Assembly: GCA_021796215.1 (NCBI GenBank)
Contig: JAJYOK010000014.1
Coordinates: 1-64,000, forward strand
Direction: 5' to 3'
DNA length: 64,000 nucleotides
Source of the DNA: Bacteroidota bacterium
Lineage (GTDB): Bacteria; Bacteroidota; Ignavibacteria; UBA10030; UBA8401
Shown here: positions 1-8,774 of the stretch, one piece after another
Position numbering within the stretch: position 1 is the first letter of the stretch
Layout of the letters: each line of letters begins with the position of its first letter
The notes under the pieces: model-generated
The model's database searches: none
The model's input: only the letters and a program-made list of their open reading frames with translations
Told to the model about the DNA's origin: nothing
Program-made: the position numbers and the translations under genes

Positions 1-1144
1 TGAACACATCAGTCGCGTTCGTGAGAATTTCAATTTCATGAAGAAGATTGAACGCGACAACCGGCATCATTACGTTCAATTCAAGCTGTCCCGCCTGCGC
101 GGACATCAGCACCGTTGTATCGCAGCCGATGACCTGAAAGCAGACCATGTTCAGCATTTCAGCCATTGACGGATTCACTTTGCCCGGCATAATGGATGAA
201 CCGGGCTGCACTGCCGGCAAATTAATTTCATACAATCCTGTTTTGGGACCCGAAGCGAGCAAACGAATATCATTTGCAATGCGAATTAAATCTTGCGCAA
301 GATTACGAACAGCGTTCGATAATTCCACCATCGGACGCAAGCTCTGCATCGCTTCAAAATAATCATCCGCCACCCTGAATTTCATTGCCAGTTGCTTCGA
401 CAATTGCTGCACCATCATCTTGCGAAATTTCGGATGCGCGTTCAATCCTGTTCCCGCGGCGGTTCCGCCAATGCCAAGTTGAAGCGAAGAACGGCACGCG
501 TGATTGATTGCTTCGCAGTGCTTTTGAATGTTGCTTCCGTACGCTCTGAATTCCTGTCCTAATCGCACCGGCACCGCATCCTGCAAATGCGTTCGCCCGG
601 ATTTAATGATGTGATCGAATTGCTTTCCTTTTTTTAGCAATTCTTTTTCTAACTCAATCAACACCGGCAGTAATTTTTGAACTTCCATCAACGATGCAAT
701 ACGAATCGCCGTCGGACAAACATCGTTCGTGGACTGCGCCATATTCACATGATCGTTCGGATGAATAATCGGGTAATTGCCTTTTTTCCCTCCAAGGATT
801 TCAATCGCACGATTTGCAATCACTTCGTTCACATTCATATTGTGCGATGTTCCGGCACCGGCTTGGTACACATCAACAACAAACCATTCGCGTAATTTTC
901 CATGAAGAATTTCATCAGCCGCTTGGACAATCGCGTTCGCTTTTTTTGCGTCGAGCAAACGGAGATTCTTATTTACCATTGCGGCGGCTTTTTTGATATG
1001 CACGGTTGCATCAACGTACGATGGTTTCGGCTTTAAACCGCTAACGGGAAAATTTTCCACTGCGCGCTGTGTTTGCACGCCATAATACGCTGCAGCAGGA
1101 ATATTTTTTCCGCCAAGTGAATCTTTTTCGACTCGTGTTTTCAT
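1..1144 (-). CDS. aspA: Aspartate ammonia-lyase (aspartase/fumarase superfamily), 3' end outside window
   Basis: The product would interconvert L-aspartate and fumarate plus ammonia in the cytosol. About 381 codons are visible and the C-terminus runs off the window. The superfamily signature GSSIMPGKVNP lies near nt 190-220. The SGRTHLQDAVPVRLGQEF segment and the N-terminal AYYGVQTQRAVENF resemble aspartase more than class II fumarase, which has LMDATP at the former position. ATG at 1144 is preceded by GGAGGA (1155-1160) at good spacing. A promoter candidate lies at 1175-1203. Class II fumarase is the main alternative; the two are hard to separate without the C-terminus. Confidence 0.85.
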   Translation of the reverse strand, partial: MKTRVEKDSLGGKNIPAAAYYGVQTQRAVENFPVSGLKPKPSYVDATVHIKKAAAMVNKNLRLLDAKKANAIVQAADEILHGKLREWFVVDVYQAGAGTSHNMNVNEVIANRAIEILGGKKGNYPIIHPNDHVNMAQSTNDVCPTAIRIASLMEVQKLLPVLIELEKELLKKGKQFDHIIKSGRTHLQDAVPVRLGQEFRAYGSNIQKHCEAINHACRSSLQLGIGGTAAGTGLNAHPKFRKMMVQQLSKQLAMKFRVADDYFEAMQSLRPMVELSNAVRNLAQDLIRIANDIRLLASGPKTGLYEINLPAVQPGSSIMPGKVNPSMAEMLNMVCFQVIGCDTTVLMSAQAGQLELNVMMPVVAFNLLHEIEILTNATDVF

Positions 1145-1174
1145 CGCAGCTTTGTCCTCCTATGTCACAGCCAA

Positions 1175-1203
1175 AAGCTACCAACAACGAAAGTGAAAGT
1201 CAA
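1175..1203 (-). promoter_or_regulatory. Candidate promoter of aspA-like gene
   Basis: On the minus strand TTGACT (1198-1203) is followed after 17 bp by TAGCTT (1175-1180), then by the GGAGGA ribosome-binding site of the aspartase gene. The -35 box and spacing are good; the -10 box is moderate. Confidence 0.4.
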
Positions 1204-1213
1204 TGAGTGACAG

Positions 1214-1242
1214 TTGCATCATTTCACTGAAGCGGTTACATT
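1214..1242 (+). promoter_or_regulatory. Candidate promoter of GH76-like gene
   Basis: TTGCAT (1214-1219), 17 bp, TACATT (1237-1242), 30 bp upstream of the GTG start at 1273. It overlaps back to back with the candidate aspA promoter, so this gap would hold two divergent promoters. Confidence 0.4.
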
Positions 1243-1272
1243 AAGGAAGTCTCAATCACGACTTTAATTACA

Positions 1273-2556
1273 GTGAAGAAAAACGGCAAAAACAAATCCA
1301 AAATTCATCAGATAAAGAAATCTCCGCCGCGAGCATTCTTCGTTGCCGGAATAATTGGTCTCGCCGCAGCCTTACTGTACCTTACGAACGCTCAGCAATG
1401 GCTCTTTCCGCCAAAAGGTGAAACATGGCGGACAAGTCCGCCAACAACTGAAACTGCACAAGTATCTTCATTTGCTCCGGCTGCAAAACAATATGAGCCA
1501 AAGGAAAAATGGCTTCAGCGGGCATACGCGATTGATAAATTATACCATGAAGTCTACACCGCCGGTTGGGAAGGAGCGAACGGCGCAATCGGCGATGCGT
1601 ACCTTTTTGCCGCAACACATGATTCGAGCTTGCTCTATTTCCACACCGTTGAGCATGACATGCGGCAGATTATTAACGGGACATGGGTTGATGATCGCGC
1701 GTGGGCTTGTCTGGCAGAAATGTACTGGTGGAATTTTACCGGAAGAAAAAATAATGCGCTCGTTGCCGATGCTGAACAGCGTTATCTTGAAGCGCGAAAT
1801 CAAGGGCGGCTTTCGAACCACGAAGGCTTTTGGAGCTGGTATAATTATCCGCCGCACGCACAAGTGAATGAACCGATCATCACGAACAGCAACATGAATC
1901 AAATGGCGTCGGTTGCATGCTGGCTGTACGAAGCAACCGGCGACAAACGATTTCTCAACGATGCACTGCTCGTGTGGAACGGCGACGGCAGGCTTCCGGG
2001 AATTGAACAAACGCTGTATCGCGGCAACGGAATCTGGAAAGGAAAGCCCGGGCGAGCGGCGTTCGGCAAACAGCTTCCGTGGAACGGAACTGAATATTGT
2101 TCCATCGGTGCGTCGCTCTATCGCGTCACCCACGATCCGAAATACAAAAAGATCGTTGTTGCCACGGCAGAGCGCATCATGAATCCTGCCAACGGCTGGG
2201 TTGACCCGCATGATTATTTCCAGATTCACATGGACGGCAACGGCGCGTTCGTTCACTTTCTTATGGACGCGTATGAAATTGCACCCAACGAACTGAAAGA
2301 TATTCCTCTGAAAGTTGAAAAGATGCTCGAACACGTCTGGACAAATCATCACGGCAAAGCAACAGTAACACTTCATCGTTTGAGCGATGATGGAATTCGG
2401 AATGGTTGGAATCCTAACGGCGGCGAAGATGGGTACGGCGTGGATGAAGTAGGAACGGTTCACGCTCAATCGCAAGCGGTGCGGGCGTTCGGCGTGTTTG
2501 CGTACTTCTTTAACAAAGATCGCTTCTCAGAAAAATTCTCTCCGTCAAAAAACTGA
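1273..2556 (+). CDS. Membrane-anchored GH76-like (alpha/alpha)6 glycosidase
   Basis: 427 aa. Residues ~20-40 form one N-terminal hydrophobic segment after a Lys/Arg-rich stretch, so the protein is probably anchored in the inner membrane with the rest outside, or cleaved. The remainder has the look of an (alpha/alpha)6 six-hairpin glycosidase. VDDRAW near residue 140 fits the adjacent-Asp DDxxW motif of GH76 (alpha-1,6-mannanase family). Helical-hairpin repeats such as 'LYEATGDKRFLNDAL' and 'LYRVTHDPKYKKI' are typical of the fold. The start is GTG at 1273 with no strong Shine-Dalgarno. The substrate is unknown. A related (alpha/alpha)6 family such as AGE epimerases cannot be excluded. Confidence 0.6.
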   Translation: MKKNGKNKSKIHQIKKSPPRAFFVAGIIGLAAALLYLTNAQQWLFPPKGETWRTSPPTTETAQVSSFAPAAKQYEPKEKWLQRAYAIDKLYHEVYTAGWEGANGAIGDAYLFAATHDSSLLYFHTVEHDMRQIINGTWVDDRAWACLAEMYWWNFTGRKNNALVADAEQRYLEARNQGRLSNHEGFWSWYNYPPHAQVNEPIITNSNMNQMASVACWLYEATGDKRFLNDALLVWNGDGRLPGIEQTLYRGNGIWKGKPGRAAFGKQLPWNGTEYCSIGASLYRVTHDPKYKKIVVATAERIMNPANGWVDPHDYFQIHMDGNGAFVHFLMDAYEIAPNELKDIPLKVEKMLEHVWTNHHGKATVTLHRLSDDGIRNGWNPNGGEDGYGVDEVGTVHAQSQAVRAFGVFAYFFNKDRFSEKFSPSKN

Positions 2557-2564
2557 CGGAGAAG

Positions 2565-3446
2565 TCATCCTATCTGCGTTAACAAAACTCCGGCAATAGT
2601 CAGAATACCGCCGAGCACAAAACTTCCGCTGATTGTCTGTCCCAAAATTACAAAAGAAAGAATGCTCGTCACTACCGGCTGTGCATTGGCGAAGACTGCG
2701 GCTTTCGATGTTTCAATTTTCCCAAGTGCATAAAACCACAAGAGATAGGAAATGACAGAAGTTCCTAATCCCAAATAAAGAATTCCTCCCCACTCTCCGG
2801 TTGTCAAAGATGAAAGGCTGAATGCCAGGGAAACCGTACCGCCGTCAAAGGTTTCATACGCTCCTAACGGCGCAAACATGATGGCGCCGCCTATCAATGA
2901 AAGTGCGCTCATATGAAACGCACCGTGACGAACAATCAACGGTTTGCTTTGCACGGTATAGAACGACCACGCAATGACTGCAAGAAAAATTATGATATTG
3001 CCAAACGTGTAGCTTGAAGAAAAATTTACTCCGTGCTCGAAAATGACAAGCAGTACACCGCAGAACGCAAGAATAACACCCGAAACTTTACGGCGCGTCA
3101 AGCGCTCCTTCAATAAATAATGAGACAACACCAACACCAGCGCCGGCGTAATAGCGTAGAGCAATGCTGCGTTGCCGGCGGTCGTGTACCGAATTCCGTA
3201 CATGAACATAAACTGATTCAGCGGCACGCCAAGGAATGAAAGCCAGGCAAGTGTGCGATATTCGCTGCGGTTAAGCCGAATGCGTTTTTCTTTCACGAAA
3301 AAAATTGCCGCGAGCACAATCGCTGAAATGGCTGTACGAAGAAATGTAAGCGGAATAGGAGCGATCTCGTCAGAGACTGCTTTCGCAACGATGTGCGTTC
3401 CGCTCGCAATAAGAACCTGAATGGCAAGAAGAATGTAGACGCTCAT
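2565..3446 (-). CDS. EamA/DMT-superfamily transporter
   Basis: 293 aa, almost entirely hydrophobic, with about ten predicted membrane helices arranged as two EamA repeats of five, as in RhaT/YdcZ-type drug/metabolite exporters. The second repeat ends in the usual 'QPVVTSILSFVILGQTISG' pattern (residues ~255-273). It is probably an inner-membrane exporter or importer of small metabolites; the substrate cannot be read from sequence. It lies convergent with the GH76-like gene, only 8 bp between stops, and divergent from the 126-aa gene. Confidence 0.85.
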   Translation of the reverse strand: MSVYILLAIQVLIASGTHIVAKAVSDEIAPIPLTFLRTAISAIVLAAIFFVKEKRIRLNRSEYRTLAWLSFLGVPLNQFMFMYGIRYTTAGNAALLYAITPALVLVLSHYLLKERLTRRKVSGVILAFCGVLLVIFEHGVNFSSSYTFGNIIIFLAVIAWSFYTVQSKPLIVRHGAFHMSALSLIGGAIMFAPLGAYETFDGGTVSLAFSLSSLTTGEWGGILYLGLGTSVISYLLWFYALGKIETSKAAVFANAQPVVTSILSFVILGQTISGSFVLGGILTIAGVLLTQIG

Positions 3447-3493
3447 AGTTTTTCGGCTGTGAAATATAACGAAGAGGCAATTGATTTCCTACT

Positions 3494-3522
3494 TTGCGAT
3501 TCGCACGGTGATTGGTTATATT
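3494..3522 (+). promoter_or_regulatory. Candidate promoter of the 126-aa gene
   Basis: TTGCGA (3494-3499), 17 bp, TATATT (3517-3522). The same TATATT box at 17 bp recurs upstream of ptsN, marR, rpmB and lpdA in this window. A TTGACA at 3537-3542 closer to the gene has a poorer spacing (15 bp) to TATAGA. Confidence 0.35.
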
Positions 3523-3571
3523 TTGGAAACTTTTTGTTGACATACAGCTGTAATTCCTATAGAAGGATAAG

Positions 3572-3952
3572 ATGAACGAACACTTTCCGACTAATGAAGA
3601 GTTGTTGCACTTCCCTAACCTGCAATACGAAAAATTCAAGTATTATCGACGCGCACGCGAGCTTGCGGAGAAGGGAGAGGATTTCTTTGAAACGTTACAA
3701 CTTTCAGCACGTTGTGAATTGCTGCATTTTGTTCAAACAGGAATAAAACATGTTATTATCTGCGGGTGCAGCGAGATACATAAAGGCTGCGCAAGAATGA
3801 ACGGAAAAAAGATGACTGTGCTACAGGCATTAAAAAAACTTCCAATACCGAAACGAAACTGTGGCAACCATTTATTCCATGAAAGCGGAAAGGGCTTTTG
3901 TGTTGGTAGTTATGAATATGACACAAATACTGAATACGAATCTTTAACATGA
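3572..3952 (+). CDS. Hypothetical protein, 126 aa
   Basis: Not recognised. A soluble, mixed-charge protein with five cysteines (one near residue 49, two in a CGC pattern near residue 65, two further on) but no clear metal-binding spacing. GAAGGA precedes the ATG at 3572, which supports translation. It lies 13 bp upstream of a zinc-ribbon membrane protein, probably in one transcript. The C-terminal part has low complexity (Glu, Tyr, Thr, Asn). Function unknown. Confidence 0.55.
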   Translation: MNEHFPTNEELLHFPNLQYEKFKYYRRARELAEKGEDFFETLQLSARCELLHFVQTGIKHVIICGCSEIHKGCARMNGKKMTVLQALKKLPIPKRNCGNHLFHESGKGFCVGSYEYDTNTEYESLT

Positions 3953-3965
3953 AGGAAAATTTCCT

Positions 3966-4361
3966 ATGAACTGCCCTAAATGCAACGCCATCGTCTCGCT
4001 CAGTTATCAAGGGATAGATTGCCCGAACTGTAGAAATCTTTTCCCCGATCAATTCATTCTTGAACATGCAAGGCTGAGAAAAGCTTCACCAGAACCGGTA
4101 GCGATTGGAACAGACGATAGAATGAACTCCATTGATTTGCTAAGAATTTTCGCAGTCATAGATTGCGTTGCAAGCATCATCGGTTCGATAATCATTTTTG
4201 CGACAATGGGAACGACTGGTGAATATTCTCACGAAACAAACCCGGCAGGCATTTTTCTCGGTTTTGCAGTTTTGTTCCAGGGCATTTTTGGTTGTGCTTT
4301 CTTTTTTGTCCTTGCTTCTATCGCAGAGGATGTGAAAGCAATCAGAAACGGAAAAAAATAA
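3966..4361 (+). CDS. Zinc-ribbon plus two-TM hypothetical protein, 131 aa
   Basis: The N-terminus shows a CPKC...CPNC pattern (CxxC residues 3-6 and CxxC residues 20-23), a short zinc ribbon. Two hydrophobic segments follow (about residues 58-80 and 92-120), so the ribbon would face the cytosol on a two-helix membrane protein. Such architectures are common in bacteria and mostly uncharacterised. GGAAAATTTCCT lies just upstream of the ATG. It is probably co-transcribed with the preceding 126-aa gene. Confidence 0.65.
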   Translation: MNCPKCNAIVSLSYQGIDCPNCRNLFPDQFILEHARLRKASPEPVAIGTDDRMNSIDLLRIFAVIDCVASIIGSIIIFATMGTTGEYSHETNPAGIFLGFAVLFQGIFGCAFFFVLASIAEDVKAIRNGKK

Positions 4362-4486
4362 AGAATTAGTCTTGTTGTTGATTCAAATCAATTTTTGGGT
4401 AGCCTCAGCAAACTGGGCTGTTCTACCAATTTTTCAGAAGTCTTATGTGCTTTTTCTAGGCGAAAAAACGAACTTCTTTTCCGATT

Positions 4487-7270
4487 ATGAATAAACGAGA
4501 ACGACTTTTTCTTCTGGATGGAATGGCGCTCGCGTACCGTTCGTATTTTGCGTTCATCAAAAATCCTCTCATCAATTCAAAGGGAGAAAATACGAGCGCA
4601 ATTTTCGGCTTCGTGAATTTTCTGAACAAAATTCTCGACGAGCAAAAACCGGATCACATCGCCGTTGTGTTTGACACCATCGAACCGACTTTCCGTCACA
4701 AAGCATATCCGGAGTACAAAGCAACGCGGCAAAAAATGCCGGAAGATATGTCGGCAATGATGGACACGCTGAAAGACGTTGTCCGCGCATTCAATGTTCC
4801 GGTCATCGAAGCTCCCGGATTTGAAGCGGATGACGTGATAGGAACGTTGGCGAAGCGCGCAGAAAAAGAAAATGTCGAATCGTTTCTCGTGACAAGCGAC
4901 AAAGATTTTTTGCAGCTCGTCTCGCCGCTGACAAAAATTTTTCGCCCCGGCAAGCAAGGCGGAGACGTTGAAATTGTTGATGAAAAAGGCGTCGTTGAAC
5001 GCTTCGGCGTTCCCGCAGAGCAGGTAATAGATATGCTTGCGCTTATCGGTGATTCATCGGACAACGTGCCGGGCGTGCCGGGCATCGGCCCGAAATCGGC
5101 AGAGCCGCTTGTCAAAAAATTCGGGAGCGTCGAAAACATTCTCGCCCATATTGATGACATTCCGCAAAAAGGGATTCAGGAAAAACTCCGCACGAACAAA
5201 GAGCTTGCACTTCTCTCAAAGCAATTAGTGACGATTGAAACCAATGCGCCGGTGAACATCAATTTTCATGAACTGCGCGCCGCTGAAAAAAATATTCCAA
5301 AGCTTTCGGCATTATATGAACGACTTGAATTTCGGGCATTGCTTCGACGATTGAAAGAAGAACAGCCGGGCGAAGAATTGCCGGAAGCTCCGATTGAAAG
5401 TGTTTCGGAACATTCTGATATCACAAAATCCAAACACGATTATCGCATCATTGATTCTGACGCGTTGTATCTCAGATTCATTTCGGAATTAAAAAAGGCA
5501 AAAGAATTTGTCTTCGACACTGAAACAACTTCTACCGATCCTTTGCGCGCACAGGTCGTCGGCATTTCATTTTGTTTCGAACCGCATACAGCATATTATC
5601 TTCCGCTTGATACACGTGACGAAGAGCGATCTTCGCTTTTTGAAAATCCGCAGCAGCTGCAAAAAACAAACCAAAAACTTTTCGATCAGGCTTCGGTAAG
5701 CCGTGATGTAAAACAGATTTTCGAGAACGAGAGCATTCGAAAGTATTGCCAGAATGCCAAATATGACATGCTTGCACTGTCACGATTGGGAATCTGGACA
5801 TGCGGCGTAACTTTTGACACAATGGTCGCAAGTTATATTCTTCGCCCGGATGGCAAACATAATCTCGATGCACTCGCGGCAGAATTTTTAAACTACAAAA
5901 TGGTTTCGTTCGAAGAACTTACCGATAACGGGAAAAAAGATATTCGTTCGGTTCCGGTGGAAGAAGTCGGACGCTATTCTGCCGAAGATGCCGACGTTAC
6001 GTTTCAGCTTGCAAATATTCTGCACGACAAACTTGCTGCACAGGGAATGAAAAGACTCTGCGATGAAATAGAATTTCCCCTTATTCCCGTTCTCGCCGAT
6101 ATGGAACAAACGGGAATTGCGATTGATGTTCCGTTCCTCTCAGACATGTCGAAAGATTTAGAACGACAGCTTGACAGCCTTATCGAGCACATTTATCAGG
6201 ATGCGGGAGAGCATTTCAATATCAATTCAACGCAGCAGCTTGCGAAAATTCTTTTTGAGAAATTGAATCTCTCGCGAAAACGCAAAACGAAAACCGGATT
6301 TTCAACCGACGTTGGTGTTCTCGAATCGCTGCGCAGCGAGCATCCGATCATCGAGCGGCTTCTCGACTATCGCCAGCTTTCAAAATTGAAATCAACATAT
6401 GTTGATGCACTGCCGAAACTGATGGATCCGAAAACAAAACGCGTACACACGTCGTTCAATCAAACCGTGGCAGCAACGGGAAGACTTTCGAGCAGCGATC
6501 CGAATTTACAAAATATTCCAATCCGTACCGACATCGGCAGAGAAATCAGGCGCGCATTCATTCCCGGCGGTAAGAATATGAGTATCATGTCGGCGGATTA
6601 TTCACAAATTGAATTACGGGTGATGGCGCACATTTCCGGCGATGAAGGATTACTCAGTGCCTTCAAAAACAACGAAGATATCCACGCTTCCACGGCAGCG
6701 AAAGTATTCGGTGTCGCTCCGAACGACGTGACACGGGAAATGCGCCGCAAAGCAAAAGAGGTGAACTTCGGCATCATGTACGGTATCGGTGCATTCGGCT
6801 TGGCTTCACGATTGGAAATTACACAAACTGAAGCGAAGGAAATTATCACAAAATATTTCGAACGATTTCCAAAAGTGAATCAGTACATCGCGGAAACAAT
6901 CGCGAAGGCGCGGCGCGACGGATTTGTTACCACGATGATGGGACGACGGAGATTTTTACCGGAGGTCCACAGCAAGAATGCCAATCTGCGGTCGAATGCG
7001 GAGCGTCAGGCGATCAATATGCCGATTCAAGGAACCGCGGCAGACATGATCAAACTTGCGATGATAAAAATTCATCACGCACTTTCTGAGCAGAAATTGA
7101 AAAGCAAAATGCTGTTACAGGTTCACGACGAGCTTGTGTTTGAAGTGGACAAGAAGGAGGAAACCGCGGTGCGGGAAATCGTTACGAAGAATATGAAAAA
7201 TGCTCTGGCATTAGATGTGCCAGTTGAAATTGAAATCGGTGTCGGAAAAAATTGGTTAGAGGCGCACTGA
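4487..7270 (+). CDS. polA: DNA polymerase I
   Basis: 927 aa, full length, with all three activities. The 5' nuclease domain spans about residues 1-290 (GVPGIGPKSAEPLVKKFG helix-hairpin-helix). The 3'-5' exonuclease spans about 320-520 and looks intact: FDTET (Exo I, ~342), NAKYD (Exo II, ~422) and YSAEDAD (Exo III, ~496), so proofreading should be active, unlike in Thermus. The polymerase domain has motif A SADYSQIELR (~701), motif B KEVNFGIMYG (~757-766, with Phe at the dNTP-selecting position) and motif C VHDEL (~878). It acts in Okazaki fragment processing and gap repair. Tandem hairpins lie immediately 3'. Confidence 0.98.
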   Translation: MNKRERLFLLDGMALAYRSYFAFIKNPLINSKGENTSAIFGFVNFLNKILDEQKPDHIAVVFDTIEPTFRHKAYPEYKATRQKMPEDMSAMMDTLKDVVRAFNVPVIEAPGFEADDVIGTLAKRAEKENVESFLVTSDKDFLQLVSPLTKIFRPGKQGGDVEIVDEKGVVERFGVPAEQVIDMLALIGDSSDNVPGVPGIGPKSAEPLVKKFGSVENILAHIDDIPQKGIQEKLRTNKELALLSKQLVTIETNAPVNINFHELRAAEKNIPKLSALYERLEFRALLRRLKEEQPGEELPEAPIESVSEHSDITKSKHDYRIIDSDALYLRFISELKKAKEFVFDTETTSTDPLRAQVVGISFCFEPHTAYYLPLDTRDEERSSLFENPQQLQKTNQKLFDQASVSRDVKQIFENESIRKYCQNAKYDMLALSRLGIWTCGVTFDTMVASYILRPDGKHNLDALAAEFLNYKMVSFEELTDNGKKDIRSVPVEEVGRYSAEDADVTFQLANILHDKLAAQGMKRLCDEIEFPLIPVLADMEQTGIAIDVPFLSDMSKDLERQLDSLIEHIYQDAGEHFNINSTQQLAKILFEKLNLSRKRKTKTGFSTDVGVLESLRSEHPIIERLLDYRQLSKLKSTYVDALPKLMDPKTKRVHTSFNQTVAATGRLSSSDPNLQNIPIRTDIGREIRRAFIPGGKNMSIMSADYSQIELRVMAHISGDEGLLSAFKNNEDIHASTAAKVFGVAPNDVTREMRRKAKEVNFGIMYGIGAFGLASRLEITQTEAKEIITKYFERFPKVNQYIAETIAKARRDGFVTTMMGRRRFLPEVHSKNANLRSNAERQAINMPIQGTAADMIKLAMIKIHHALSEQKLKSKMLLQVHDELVFEVDKKEETAVREIVTKNMKNALALDVPVEIEIGVGKNWLEAH

Positions 7271-7282
7271 AGATGGAAAGAT

Positions 7283-7390
7283 GATGTCAGACGGTGTTTC
7301 AAGCCGTCTGACATCTAGGCATCAGACATAAAATGTCAGACGGTGTTTCAAGCCGTCTGACATCTAGGCATCAGACATAAAATGTCAGAC
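7283..7390. repeat. Two-and-a-bit tandem 49-bp units, each a strong hairpin
   Basis: Units begin at 7284, 7333 and 7382 (the last truncated after nine bases). Units 1 and 2 are identical. Each holds an inverted repeat: arm GATGTCAGACGG (7283-7294), 9-nt loop, arm CCGTCTGACATC (7304-7315); unit 2 repeats it with an 11-bp stem. There is no long U-run, so this is not a textbook intrinsic terminator. Its place between convergent polA and the 170-aa membrane protein fits a bidirectional transcription barrier or mRNA 3'-end stabiliser. Confidence 0.85.
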
Positions 7391-7415
7391 AGCAAAAAGC
7401 GTTGTCAGACATTAT

Positions 7416-7928
7416 TTACATTGCCCGTCTCCGCCGAATCAGCATTGCCGCACCGAAGAGTATTAGAATGATGGGCCAATACGAATGAATTGCCCGCCAC
7501 ACATCAGCGCTGTACCACAATCCAAGAGCGGTCATCATCAGCGCCGCACCGAGTCCCAGGAAAATAAATGCGGGAATCAACAGATGCCAATCCTTCATAT
7601 TGAACACGAACAACATGAAGAACGAGAACCCGAAAATGAGTAGGAACGCCGGGAAATAAATCCCGACATGTCCGTAAATGAAGCCGCTTATCTTCAGGAA
7701 AAATAATATTCCCGTTAAGAAACAAAGCGTTCCGAAAAATATGCGATGACGCTCATTGTATATGAAAGAGCGTATCACCGTTGCCGCTCCGAAAAGTGCT
7801 ACACCGATCCACACAAGCGCCCAGCCGCCAATATCAATCACATCCATGTGATTCAGCAGCAGCGTTACGCCAAGGAGAACAAGTACTAAACCGATGATGG
7901 GAACGCGATTTTTCATTTCACGCGTCAT
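7416..7928 (-). CDS. LiaI/LiaF-like transmembrane protein (DUF5668-type)
   Basis: 170 aa with about six short hydrophobic segments. The opening 'VPIIGLVLVLLGVTLLLNHM' and the closing 'SYWPIILILFGAAMLI' are the pattern of LiaF-type transmembrane domains, which occur with PspC-domain proteins in envelope-stress modules. It lies 33 bp downstream of the double-PspC gene on the same strand, which supports the pairing. Two possible starts (Met1 and Met5) cannot be told apart. Confidence 0.65.
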   Translation of the reverse strand: MTREMKNRVPIIGLVLVLLGVTLLLNHMDVIDIGGWALVWIGVALFGAATVIRSFIYNERHRIFFGTLCFLTGILFFLKISGFIYGHVGIYFPAFLLIFGFSFFMLFVFNMKDWHLLIPAFIFLGLGAALMMTALGLWYSADVWRAIHSYWPIILILFGAAMLIRRRRAM

Positions 7929-7961
7929 GAAACACCTCCGAAGGAGACATTGTAAAATTTC

Positions 7962-8642
7962 TTACGATTGTTTAGGGACATATCTATCGTCGGGAGCAAC
8001 AAGTGCCAGTGTAAGATATAAAACGATGCCGGCACCGAACGACGCAAGGCACAAAATAACATACAATATCCGAACGATGGTTGGATCAAGCGAAAAATAA
8101 TTCGCCAGCCCGCCGCACACGCCGAACAATTTCTTGTCGGAAGAAGAACGCCGGAACATTCTCCGCCTCGGCGGTTCCGCGTGTGGCGGCATCTCTCCTT
8201 CTGCCGTCGTCTCAGCCGACGAATTTTCCTGCTGAACCTCTGCCTGTTTATAATAGATGATTGCCATACCGATTAAAATAAGAAGAATCGGAAAGACAAA
8301 TGCCGACAAGTGCCAAAAATGAAAGAAAGAAAGCACTCCAAGATTGCCAAGCAAAATGAGCGCACCAAAAATAATCATCACAATACCGAACATCGTGCGC
8401 GCGCCGCCTCTCGAAGCTGATTGCTGCGCCGGTGCAGCTTCACTTTCCGTCTGCAGCGGCTTTTTTGGAATAATGAAAATCGAGGCAAGATACAGAATAA
8501 ATCCTGATCCTCCGAAAAACGCCAGCAACACAAAAAGCACCCGCATAATTACCGGATCAACATCAAAATACTCTGCCATTCCTCCGCACACGCCGGCGAT
8601 GATTTTGTCGGTTCGAGACCGGTATAAACGTTTCGATTCCAT
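7962..8642 (-). CDS. Double PspC-domain membrane protein
   Basis: 226 aa. Two PspC domains: residues ~4-60 (SRTDKIIAGVCGGMAEYF and a membrane segment) and ~160-220 (SSDKKLFGVCGGLANYF and a membrane segment). Between them lie two LiaI-like membrane helices (~80-125) and a polar linker. PspC proteins sense or signal inner-membrane stress in the phage-shock response; no PspA or PspF is visible here. With the downstream LiaF-like gene it probably forms a two-gene envelope-stress unit. Confidence 0.85.
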   Translation of the reverse strand: MESKRLYRSRTDKIIAGVCGGMAEYFDVDPVIMRVLFVLLAFFGGSGFILYLASIFIIPKKPLQTESEAAPAQQSASRGGARTMFGIVMIIFGALILLGNLGVLSFFHFWHLSAFVFPILLILIGMAIIYYKQAEVQQENSSAETTAEGEMPPHAEPPRRRMFRRSSSDKKLFGVCGGLANYFSLDPTIVRILYVILCLASFGAGIVLYLTLALVAPDDRYVPKQS

Positions 8643-8774
8643 AATAACCTCGTTGAATGTAGAGTGATGTATAACCTTGCCGCCTAGAGCGCTATTTTCA
8701 ACTCACTGCTGTCTCTTCTTACGCAGCACCTCTTGGAATGTTTCAGAATTAGCGCGACAAAGATCTCTGCGACA

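Noticed and set aside
1540-2475. 311-aa open frame on the minus strand
   Set aside because: It is wholly antisense to the GH76-like gene, has no recognisable domain and no ribosome-binding site; shadow frame caused by codon bias.
7283-7390. Tandem repeats as a CRISPR array
   Set aside because: Units are contiguous at 49-bp period with identical intervening sequence, so there are no unique spacers; no cas gene nearby.
8643-8774. 6S RNA next to the cyclo-ligase gene, as in proteobacteria
   Set aside because: No long rod-like complementarity with a central bubble is visible in this 132-bp gap.
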